Assembly: GCF_002355275.1 (NCBI RefSeq)
Contig: NZ_CP023449.1
Coordinates: 2,768,001 to 2,832,000, forward strand
DNA: 64,000 nucleotides
Reading direction: 5' to 3'
Origin: Rhizorhabdus dicambivorans
Lineage (GTDB): Bacteria > Pseudomonadota > Alphaproteobacteria > Sphingomonadales > Sphingomonadaceae
In this document: positions 24,810-32,298 of the stretch, piece after piece
How positions within the stretch are numbered: position 1 is the first letter of the stretch
Layout of the letters: the number at the start of each line of letters is the position of its first letter
Position numbers and translations under genes: made by a program
The notes under the pieces: generated by a model
What the model was told of the DNA's origin: nothing
Databases searched by the model: none
What the model saw: only the letters and a program-made list of their open reading frames with translations

Positions 24810-25870
24810 GCGATGCCGCCGCGGCGGCGAAGCCCGCGATCGGCACCTTCGAACGCTATCTCAGCCTCTGGGTCGCGGCCTGCATCGTCGTCGGCATCGC
24901 GCTCGGCTATGCGCTGCCCGGCTTGTTCGCGCGCGTCGCCGCGGCCGAGATCGCGAACGTCAACATCGTCGTCGCGGTGCTGATATGGCTGATGATCGTG
25001 CCGATGCTGCTCAAGATCGACCTGGGCGCGCTGGGATCAGTCAGGCGGCACTGGAAGGGCGTCGGTGTCACGCTTTTCATCAACTGGGCGGTGAAGCCCT
25101 TCTCGATGGCGCTGCTCGGCACCTTCTTCCTCGGCTATCTGTTCCGCCCCTGGCTGCCCGAGGCCGAGATCGGCTCCTATATTGCCGGCCTCATCCTGCT
25201 CGCCGCCGCGCCTTGCACGGCGATGGTGTTCGTCTGGTCCAACCTGTGCGAGGGCGAGCCTAATTACACGCTGAGCCAGGTCGCCTTGAACGACGTCATC
25301 ATGGTGTTCGCCTTCGCGCCGATCGTCGCGCTGCTGCTCGGGGTCGCGTCGATCACGGTGCCGTGGGACACTTTGCTCATCTCGGTGCTGCTCTACATCG
25401 TCGTGCCGGTAATCGCCGCGCAGCTTGTCCGTCGCGCGCTGCTGGCCTCTGGCGGACAGCCGGCGCTCGATCGCCTGCTGGCAGCGCTCGGCCCCGTATC
25501 GCTGATCGCGCTGCTCACCACGCTGGTGCTGTTGTTCGGTTTCCAGGGCGAGGCGATCATCGCGCATCCGCTGGTCATCGCGCTCATCGCCGTGCCGATC
25601 CTCATCCAGGTCTATTTCAATGCCGGGCTCGCTTATTGGCTGAGCCGCCGCTTCGGCGTCGCCTGGTGCGTCGCCGCGCCCGCCGCGCTGATCGGCGCGT
25701 CCAACTTCTTCGAACTCGCCGTCGCCGCGGCGATCAGCCTGTTCGGCATCGGATCGGGCGCGGCGCTCGCCACCGTCGTCGGCGTGCTGGTCGAGGTGCC
25801 GGTGATGCTCTCGGTCGTCGCGCTCGTGAAGAAGACGCGGCCCTGGTATGAGCGGTCGTTGCCTGCATAA
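24806..25870 (+). CDS. acr3: arsenite efflux permease Acr3
   Basis: 354 residues from a GTG at 24,806 (GTGA overlap with arsC). Ten membrane segments and the ACR3 signature LLAAAPCTAMVFVWSNLCEG with its conserved cysteine, then YTLSQVALNDVIMV. It exports arsenite made by ArsC. It ends the operon; a strong hairpin follows at 25,911. Confidence 0.92.
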   Translation: MSDAAAAAKPAIGTFERYLSLWVAACIVVGIALGYALPGLFARVAAAEIANVNIVVAVLIWLMIVPMLLKIDLGALGSVRRHWKGVGVTLFINWAVKPFSMALLGTFFLGYLFRPWLPEAEIGSYIAGLILLAAAPCTAMVFVWSNLCEGEPNYTLSQVALNDVIMVFAFAPIVALLLGVASITVPWDTLLISVLLYIVVPVIAAQLVRRALLASGGQPALDRLLAALGPVSLIALLTTLVLLFGFQGEAIIAHPLVIALIAVPILIQVYFNAGLAYWLSRRFGVAWCVAAPAALIGASNFFELAVAAAISLFGIGSGAALATVVGVLVEVPVMLSVVALVKKTRPWYERSLPA

Positions 25871-25910
25871 TCCTGCGCGGCGCGTTCGCGATCATCAACG
25901 ATAGAAGACC

Positions 25911-25944
25911 TGGGCGGCCGCTCTCTCTCGGGATCGGCCGCCCA
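25911..25944 (+). terminator. hairpin after arsenic operon
   Basis: TGGGCGGCCG (25,911-25,920) pairs exactly with CGGCCGCCCA (25,935-25,944) around a 14-base loop, 40 bases after acr3. No T-run follows, so it may also act as a transcript stabiliser. Confidence 0.6.
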
Positions 25945-25998
25945 GTCGCATAGGCGATCGGCACGGGCTTCGCCCGCACCCAGCGGTCGCCGCTGGCG

Positions 25999-26219
25999 CG
26001 GCGGCGCTGTTCGTCGGGCCTCCCTCAAGGCGGGAGTGGTCGGCGCTCCCTTCTAGGCCCGCCACGGCGCGCTGCAAGTCCGGCTGCGCCGGACTGCTCC
26101 ATTGCATTTCGCCCCTGCGGGTGCAGCCCGCCGCTTCGGCGGGCCTCTCCGGTCGCTCTCGCCGCCCACCCCCGCCTCGGGGGAGGCCATGGGGTTTTGG
26201 GCAGTGCTGGAGGCACCGA
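25999..26219 (+). repeat. ardC leader-like sequence, copy 2, inside the trio element
   Basis: It repeats in the same order the blocks found upstream of ardC at 15,909-16,121: GGCGGCGCTGTTCG, CGGCGCTCCCTT, CTCCATTGCATTTCGCCC, CGCCGCCCACCCCCGC, GGGGGAGGCC. It ends at an ATG (26,219) that opens a 17-codon stretch running into the ardC 3' part. Similarity is by eye and with gaps. Confidence 0.55.
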
Positions 26220-26270
26220 TGGATTTCACCTTCCAACCGCCGTTTTTGGCTGGACTGTCAGGATATGTGG

Positions 26271-26521
26271 CCGAAATGGCGAGCGCCTTCGTCTGTGCCT
26301 TGCTCGGCGTTACGCCGACCGTTCGCCACGCCGATTACCTTGCGAGCTGGATTGAGGTGCTGCGCGCCGACAACCGCGCGATCTTCCGCGCCGCGAGCGC
26401 TGCCGCCAAGGCCGCCGACTATCTGCTCGCGTTCCAGACGGGCAGCGACAGTGCCGACGCGCCAGGCTGCGAAGCCGCGCAAGCGACCAGCACCGACGAG
26501 CTTCCGCCGATGGGTGGATGA
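26271..26521 (+). pseudogene. ardC: ArdC 3' part, separated from 16,122-16,880 by insertion
   Basis: The frame encodes the ArdC C-terminal region: AEMASAFVCALLGV, ADYLASWIEVLRADNRAIF, AAKAADYLLAFQ, then a variable tail. It joins in frame to the 5' part once the intervening element is removed. An ATG at 26,219 plus the leader copy could still drive a 100-residue product, MDFTFQPPF-then-ArdC tail, without the zinc motif. Confidence 0.8.
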
Positions 26522-26612
26522 CGTAGGCGGCGCGTCCCGCCGCCATCTGAAAGCCGGTCCGCCATCCCCGCGAAAGAACGACGGACCGGCACCTTAGGAA
26601 AAGGTGATGATC

Positions 26613-28439
26613 ATGAAACTCGACTTCATCGATCTTGGCAAGCTCAGCGTCAGCAGGGCCAACATGCGCCATCAGAAGCACGCGCCCGACGTGTCCGACA
26701 TCCTGCCGACCGTCCGCGCACGCGGCGTCCTCGTGCCGCTGATCGTGCGGCCGAGCGCTGGCGCAAGCGGTGCAGCCGGCGCGCCTGCTGACGCGTTCGA
26801 GATTGTCGCCGGCAGCCGCCGCTACCATGCCGCGAGGGCCGTCGCGGAGGAACGCGGTGAGGCCGAGCCGCTGCCCTGCGCGATATTGGAGCAAGGCGAC
26901 GATGCCGCCGCCGTCGAGGCCTCGCTGATCGAAAATATTGCCCGCCTCAGCCCCGACGAGGTTTGCCAGTGGGAGACCTTCGTGCGGCTGGTGAAGGAGG
27001 GGCGGACTGTCGAGGGCATCGCCGCGACCTTCGGGCTGGCCGAGCCGGCGGTGCGCCGGGTGCTGGCGCTCGGCAATCTCCTGCCGCGCATCCGGCAGCT
27101 CTACCGGGCCGACGAGATCGATGTGGCGACCGTGCGGCACCTGACCATGGCCAGCAAGAGCCAGCAGAAGACATGGCTTGCGCTCCACGATGATCCCGAC
27201 GCCCGCGCGCCGATGGGTCACCAGCTGAAGGCGTGGCTGCTCGGCGGCCAGTCGATCAACGCCGCGCATGCGCTGTTCGACCTCGCCGGCTATGAGGGCG
27301 CAATCGTCTCCGACCTCTTCGGTGAGGAGCGCTATTTCGCAGACGCCGAGAGCTTCTGGGCGGCGCAGAACGCCGCCATTGAGGCGCGCCGCGCCGCTTA
27401 TCTCGACGCGGGCTGGCGCGAGGTTGTCGTCGTGCCCCCGAGCGAATATCTCCACAGCTGGGAATATGAGAAGGCCCCGAAGCGCAAGGGCGGACGCGTC
27501 TATATCGACGTGCGCCCGAGCGGCGAGGTCGTGTTCCATGAGGGCTATGTGACCAGGAAGGAAGCGCGCCGGCAGGAGCGGGGCGAGGCGCTCGATAGCA
27601 AGCACAAGCCCGCACGGGCCGAGCTGACCAGCAGCCTCCAGAGCTATGTCGACCTCCACCGCCACGCGGCGGTGCGCGCCGCGCTTCTCGCGCATCCGGC
27701 CGTCGCGCTGCGGCTGATGGTGGCGCATGCCATCGTCGGCTCGCCGCTCTGGACGGTGCGGGTCGAGCCGCAGGCGGCACGTGGCGATGCCGTGCGCGAG
27801 AGTGTCGAGACGTGCCGGGGCGAGGGCGCATTCGACGCCAAGCGCCGCGCCGTCCTCGACCTGCTCGGCCTGTCGCCCGAGGAGCCGACCGTCGCCGGTG
27901 GGAATGGCGACGGCTATCGCTTGGCTGTTCTGTTCCAGAAGCTGCTGAGCCTTTCCGACGAGGCGGTGATGGATGTCGCCGCCGTCGTCATGGGCGAGAC
28001 GCTCGCCGCCGGCAGCGCCGTCATCGAGCTGCTCGGGCTCCATATCGGCGTCGACATGGCTGCGTGGTGGCAGGCCGACGACGCGTTCTTCGACCTTCTC
28101 CGCGACAAGGAGGTGCTGGGGCAGATGCTGGCCGAGGTGGCGGGCGCGCCGGTCGCCAGCGCCAATGCGGGCGAAAAGGCAAAGACACTCAAACGCATCA
28201 TCCGCGACCATGTGGAGGGCGTGAACGGGCGCGAGAAGATCGAGGGCTGGGTGCCGCGCTGGATGGCGTTCCCGCCGTGTGCCTACACCGCGCGCGGCGG
28301 CGTGGGCACGGTCGATACCCATGCACGGATCGCCGGGCTGCTCGTGGAGCAGCCGCCCGCCGCCGATATTCCGGCGCAGGTGGAAGTGGCGACTCTGGAG
28401 CCCGACACGCAGCCGCTGACATCCGCAATGGCGGCCTGA
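26613..28439 (+). CDS. ParB/RepB/Spo0J-family protein, 608 residues
   Basis: N-terminal ParB nuclease-like domain (about 1-110: FIDLGKLSVSRANMR, PLIVRP, EIVAGSRRYHAARA, LIENIARLSPDEV) and a helix-turn-helix (TVEGIAATFGLAEPAVRRVL, about 130-150). A long C-terminal part (about 200-608) is typical of integrative-element ParB-like proteins. It probably binds element DNA for maintenance or transfer control. AGGAAAAGG at 26,596-26,604 best fits the ATG at 26,613 over GTG 26,604 or ATG 26,607. It follows ardC, the usual order on these elements, and is followed by a strong hairpin. Confidence 0.87.
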   Translation: MKLDFIDLGKLSVSRANMRHQKHAPDVSDILPTVRARGVLVPLIVRPSAGASGAAGAPADAFEIVAGSRRYHAARAVAEERGEAEPLPCAILEQGDDAAAVEASLIENIARLSPDEVCQWETFVRLVKEGRTVEGIAATFGLAEPAVRRVLALGNLLPRIRQLYRADEIDVATVRHLTMASKSQQKTWLALHDDPDARAPMGHQLKAWLLGGQSINAAHALFDLAGYEGAIVSDLFGEERYFADAESFWAAQNAAIEARRAAYLDAGWREVVVVPPSEYLHSWEYEKAPKRKGGRVYIDVRPSGEVVFHEGYVTRKEARRQERGEALDSKHKPARAELTSSLQSYVDLHRHAAVRAALLAHPAVALRLMVAHAIVGSPLWTVRVEPQAARGDAVRESVETCRGEGAFDAKRRAVLDLLGLSPEEPTVAGGNGDGYRLAVLFQKLLSLSDEAVMDVAAVVMGETLAAGSAVIELLGLHIGVDMAAWWQADDAFFDLLRDKEVLGQMLAEVAGAPVASANAGEKAKTLKRIIRDHVEGVNGREKIEGWVPRWMAFPPCAYTARGGVGTVDTHARIAGLLVEQPPAADIPAQVEVATLEPDTQPLTSAMAA

Positions 28440-28490
28440 CCTTCGGCGGGCGGCGCATCCGCGCCGCCCGTATCTCTCCTGAATTTCGGC

Positions 28491-28523
28491 CGCGCGCCTG
28501 TGCCATCAAGGCACAGGCGCGCG
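28491..28523 (+). terminator. 14-base-pair hairpin after parB-like gene
   Basis: CGCGCGCCTGTGCC (28,491-28,504) pairs perfectly with GGCACAGGCGCGCG (28,510-28,523) around the loop ATCAA. It is 52 bases beyond the stop codon. There is no T-run. It isolates parB from the cargo genes downstream. Confidence 0.65.
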
Positions 28524-28644
28524 GGTCGCTGCCGGGTCCTGCACGCATGGGGGAGCGGGCGTTCCTTCGGCACGTGCAACCCGGACGTTTCTGTTAAGAG
28601 CATGTCTGCGCACGAAGCTCGCGGATTGAAGGAATGCCGATCCC

Positions 28645-29289
28645 ATGGGTGAAGATCTGACCATCTGGACCTTGGACTGGGTGCCCGAAGGTCCGCGCGG
28701 GTTCGTCCGCGATCTGCGTCTGCGCTGGGCGGCTGAGGAAGCGGGGCTTCGTTACAACGTCGGCGCCGTTGCGTTCGACGATCGGCATGTGAACCACCTC
28801 GATCGCCAGCCCTTCGGGCAAGTGCCGTTTCTGACAGATGGCCAGATCAGGATCTTCGAGAGCGGCGCGTGCCTGCTGCACCTGGCCCGCAAGAGCGACA
28901 TCCTGATGCCAAGGAGCGCGCGCGGCGAGGCTGAGACGGTTCAGTGGGTGATCGCTGCGCTCAACTCGATCGAGATGGTGACCGTGCCCTGGTGGTTCGT
29001 GGGGCTCTCGGGCGACACCGAAAATGGCCTGTCCGGCTGGCTGGATAGCCGGCTTCAACACATGGAAGCCGTGCTGAGCGAACGCGAATGGCTGGTGGAA
29101 GACCGCTTCACCGTTGCCGATCTGATGATGGCGGATGTTCTGCGCGTTCCCGCAATTCGTGCCCGTGGCAATCGCCCCGCGACCGAGGCCTATGTCGAGC
29201 GGCTAGTTGCCAGGCCCGCCTTCAAGAAGGCGCACGCCGATCAGCTGGCGCATTTTGCGGCGGCCGATGAACGTCGAGAGCGCGGTTGA
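28645..29289 (+). CDS. glutathione S-transferase-like protein
   Basis: 214 residues. N-terminal thioredoxin fold (about 5-80) with LDRQPFGQVPFLTDGQIRIF and ESGACLLHLA, the glutathione-binding cis-proline and ES motif. The C-terminal helical domain (about 95-205) has REWLVEDRFTVADLMMADVL. The start of the first helix reads DWVPEGPRGFVRD rather than a zeta-class SSCxxR, so it is not an obvious maleylpyruvate isomerase. It is a lone gene in a cargo stretch; the substrate is unknown. Confidence 0.8.
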   Translation: MGEDLTIWTLDWVPEGPRGFVRDLRLRWAAEEAGLRYNVGAVAFDDRHVNHLDRQPFGQVPFLTDGQIRIFESGACLLHLARKSDILMPRSARGEAETVQWVIAALNSIEMVTVPWWFVGLSGDTENGLSGWLDSRLQHMEAVLSEREWLVEDRFTVADLMMADVLRVPAIRARGNRPATEAYVERLVARPAFKKAHADQLAHFAAADERRERG

Positions 29290-29444
29290 CCGATTCCGCC
29301 GGCCGCCGAACAGATGTTTGCTTTACCGGGGAAAGCGGCCAGCCGGACGGCTTCGTGGAATGTCGACCTTTCTCGCTGGATCGGGCTCGGCCCGACAGAG
29401 GCGCTGGGACAGCAGGCACCCCGCCGTTTTGGGCGAAGATCAGC

Positions 29445-29582
29445 TTACTGGTATCCGCCTTCCTGTTCGCGTTCCTTCGCAGCTTCTGCCTGCGCCTGCT
29501 CCATGCTCTGCTCGGGAGTCTCGGTCGGCTTTTCAGCCTTGGCCGCCGGCGCGTCGTCGGGTTTGCTCTTCTGTTCGGCCAT
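29445..29582 (-). CDS. small charged hypothetical protein, 45 residues
   Basis: Reads MAEQKSKPDDAPAAK..., with an E/K/Q/A-rich, probably disordered or helical body (PEQSMEQAQAEAAKEREQEG). GGAG is 9 bases before the ATG. Third-position GC is high, as in the neighbours. No family recognised. The remaining sequence between 29,290 and 29,733 shows no other gene. Confidence 0.55.
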   Translation of the reverse strand: MAEQKSKPDDAPAAKAEKPTETPEQSMEQAQAEAAKEREQEGGYQ

Positions 29583-29733
29583 GTCACGGCTCCGCTACGG
29601 CGCTGATCCATAGCGCCGACGCCTCAACCGCCCTCGCGTACCCATGTTCCTGTTTGCCCCCTCGCGTCCGGATCGGTGGATTGCACACGTCTGGACGAGC
29701 TATTCTAAAAGAGCCTTTGGGGAGAATGACGGC

Positions 29734-30261
<528 letters not shown>

Positions 30262-30344
30262 TCCTGCGGCACGCGCCAGGGGCCGCGGGGGTGAGCCAAG
30301 GTCCGATGGATCGATAACGGAAATGCCGCTGGTGGCTATGGACA

Positions 30345-30560
30345 TCAGCGGACCTTGGCGATCACCTTCCTGGTCTCGCCGCACAGCGCACAGGCATCCA
30401 GACGCCGCTCGAATCCGTCCTGGCCGGCGAGCTCGCGCGTCTTGTGATTGGCTTGGCCGGGCACCGAAAGCCCGAGCCGCTCGGTGATACAGTCGTCGCA
30501 GACCGGCTCGGGCGACAGCCGCTCGATCAGCGCCCGAACTTGGCTCAGAACCGTCGTCAT
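30345..30560 (-). CDS. small two-CxxC protein, 71 residues
   Basis: Two cysteine pairs, VCDDC (about 20-24) and ACALCGE (about 57-63), could make a zinc ribbon around a middle region resembling a short helix-turn-helix (ITERLGLSV). AGGGGGAGAG immediately precedes the ATG at 30,560. Such small proteins are common cargo near DUF736 genes on sphingomonad elements, but I cannot name a function. Confidence 0.6.
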   Translation of the reverse strand: MTTVLSQVRALIERLSPEPVCDDCITERLGLSVPGQANHKTRELAGQDGFERRLDACALCGETRKVIAKVR

Positions 30561-30943
30561 CTCTCCCCCTTGGATGCCGCTATAGGCAGGTCCGGCGACG
30601 CGCGGAAGGCAGCGCCGTGACCCTTGGCTGCGCCTGATCCGGCTCGCTAGGGCGCGATGCGCATCATCGCCACCATCCTTGCCCCGCCGCACCGCGTTCC
30701 GGTTCTTGAGGCAGATGCTGGGCCGGCCGCGGCCCCGGCGAAACCATCGCGGACCGGCTGATTTCCCCGCTTGGAGCGGAAGCCCCAAGCTCCTCGCGGC
30801 CGCTTCGCTCCAAATCAGCCCGGCCGCTCCGGTCCTCCGCTTGGCGCTCCGGCCGTGCGGTTCGCCGGGCCCTCTGAGGCCGTCCCTGAAGCTCTGCCCA
30901 TCGCCCGGAAGCGGTTCGGGCGAGCAGATGAAGGAGTGAGACA
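30561..30943. other. intergenic 383 bases, no gene seen
   Basis: GC-rich sequence with frames open on several strands but none with a start, ribosome site and recognisable protein. It includes the GGAGCGGAAG...CTTCGCTCC imperfect inverted repeat near 30,774-30,812. It probably holds the promoter and leader of the DUF736 gene. Confidence 0.5.
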
Positions 30944-31264
30944 ATGCCCGCAATCGGTCATGTGCAGCGTCAGTCGGACGGCAGCTTCAAGGGTTCGATC
31001 CGCACGCTTTCGGTGCGCGCCGACATCGAGATCGTGCCCAACCGCAGCAAGACGGGTGAGCAACCCGACTACCGCATCTTGGCCTCGGGCGTCGAGCTCG
31101 GTGGCGGCTGGATTCGCACCGGCGAGGTCTCAGGACGCGAATATATCCGCCTCGCGATGTCGGCACCCGAGCTTGGGAGCCGCACCCTCTACGCCAATCT
31201 CGGGCGCGCCGCCGGCCAGGACGATGACGATGTCTTCGCCATCATCTGGAACCCCGGCGAGTGA
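30944..31264 (+). CDS. DUF736 family protein
   Basis: 106 residues: MPAIGHVQRQSDGSFKGSIR at the start, VELGGGWIRTGEVSGREYI and a closing FAIIWNP. DUF736 proteins are small beta-rich proteins found almost only on conjugative plasmids and integrative elements of alphaproteobacteria, often near transfer genes. Function unknown. AAGGAG is 9 bases before the ATG. Confidence 0.92.
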   Translation: MPAIGHVQRQSDGSFKGSIRTLSVRADIEIVPNRSKTGEQPDYRILASGVELGGGWIRTGEVSGREYIRLAMSAPELGSRTLYANLGRAAGQDDDDVFAIIWNPGE

Positions 31265-31639
31265 TCCTGGCGTGGCCCCGTACCCGAGCGGTGCGGGGCC
31301 AAACGCCTTCGGGTGACCGCCAACCCGGCCGGTCAGCGCCGACAATCCGGGCGCGGAGAAGCTCGGGCCGTCGCGCGAGTCAGGTGCAATCTGCGTCAGG
31401 CGGGGAGGGGCTCTGCTCAGCAGGTGCTCATCATCCGAGACGGAGCGGGCCGCCTCAAGGACGACGGGGCCCCACCATTTTTCCGGCGTCTGATCGCTGC
31501 GGCGAACGCATCTGCCGGCGTGCCGCGCCGGAAAAATCGTTGCCCCCGTCGCCGCTCGCGCGGTCGCGGGGCCCATGCCCCGCGCTCCTTGACCCGGCCC
31601 GCTCCGCCCCGGGCGTCGCCTTGCGTCTTTCGCGAAGAG
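31265..31639. other. intergenic 375 bases, no gene seen
   Basis: It starts with a hairpin-forming GGCCCCG...CGGGGCC (about 31,272-31,300) that could end DUF736 transcription. The rest is GC-rich without a convincing frame. The open frame on the minus strand here has unlike codon use and no family. Confidence 0.45.
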
Positions 31640-31810
31640 ATGGAGGCGATGATGTGCATCGAGCAACGGATCGAGGAGCTGCGCGCGGAACTGGCGGCAT
31701 GCACCGACCGTCAGGAAATCAGCCAGATCAGCGCGGAATTGCAGGCCGCATTGGCCGAACGCGCGCGCATCGAGGCCCGGATTGCGACCATGTTTGGGCT
31801 GCCGGATTGA
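31640..31810 (+). CDS. small coiled-coil hypothetical protein, 56 residues
   Basis: IEQRIEELRAELAACTDRQE followed by ISAELQAALAERARIEARI is a heptad-like alpha-helical coil. The ATG at 31,640 follows CGCGAAGAG. An adjacent in-frame ATG pair (about 31,649-31,652) is an alternative. Unknown function. A 10-base-pair hairpin follows at 31,821. Confidence 0.55.
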   Translation: MEAMMCIEQRIEELRAELAACTDRQEISQISAELQAALAERARIEARIATMFGLPD

Positions 31811-32298
31811 GGTTGAAGCAGGCCCGGAGCGGTGCCGCGAAGGCGTGCTCCGGGCCATCTTTCATGTCGAAACTGGTGGCGCGCCGCGCTGCGCTATCCG
31901 GCTTTATGGTCGCGCTTTAGGGCGTCCACGATTGCAGTTTGCGGCCCCTGAGCGCTGCTCGAATGAGGCTCGAACAGGCACCGGCTGGCTCTTTCCGGCG
32001 GCGCGTCACCAGCGGGGAAGCGGGTGGACTGTGGCAGCGATGGAGACAGATGGAGCGGCCGGGCAGCTGGAATTTGTAAGGCAAGATTGAAAAGCTACGG
32101 CACCGCCGCTGACGCCGGCGTGCCGCAAGCAATTGTCTGCACATCATTTTTCCTGTGGGCGTGAACGGTGCCATGAGGGTGGCGACGGTGCCAGTCGCCC
32201 AAGAAATGGTTCAGTTATAGGGGCTTGGGTGGCACCGGTTTTCATATGCTCCGCGCCGTCGCATGTTTTCAGCCTTCGTCATACGGAGCCGCAGCATC
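31811..32298. other. intergenic 488 bases before relaxase, terminator hairpin and possible oriT
   Basis: A perfect hairpin GGCCCGGAGC / GCTCCGGGCC (31,821-31,856, loop 16) ends the small gene. Further on are a short repeat CGCCGCTGACGCCGGCG and an AT-richer stretch around 32,070-32,215. No protein is evident. Relaxase genes often have their nick site just upstream, so oriT may be here; no known nic consensus was recognised. Confidence 0.45.

Larger units (their letters stand above)
16881..26270. mobile_element. 9.39 kb recombinase-trio element carrying ardC-2 and arsenic operon
   Basis: Bounded by the two halves of ardC. The left edge reads TTATCTGGACAGTC (16,881). The right edge reads GACTGTCAGGATATGTG (to 26,270). 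The inner parts are imperfect inverted repeats sharing TATC and GACAGTC. Joining 16,880 to 26,271 puts ArdC back in frame (EELIA-AEMAS). It contains three overlapping tyrosine-recombinase genes, a second ardC-like gene and arsI-arsR-arsC-acr3. This is the architecture of Tn554-like / recombinase-in-trio elements. Edges are set by gene restoration and may be off by a few bases. Confidence 0.75.

Noticed and set aside
26310-28322. 670-codon open frame on the minus strand
   Set aside because: Exact antisense of the ParB-like gene. Its composition (His/Arg/Ala-rich) is that of a GC-rich shadow and no family is recognisable.
28645-29289. GST considered as the missing maleylpyruvate isomerase of the gentisate pathway
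   Set aside because: It lacks the zeta-class SSCxxR start, lies 19 kb from the pathway genes and is beyond a separate mobile element.
31130-31858. 242-codon minus-strand frame covering the gap between DUF736 and the coiled-coil gene
   Set aside because: Overlaps two plausible plus-strand genes; low-complexity Arg/Pro/Gly sequence without a ribosome site or family.
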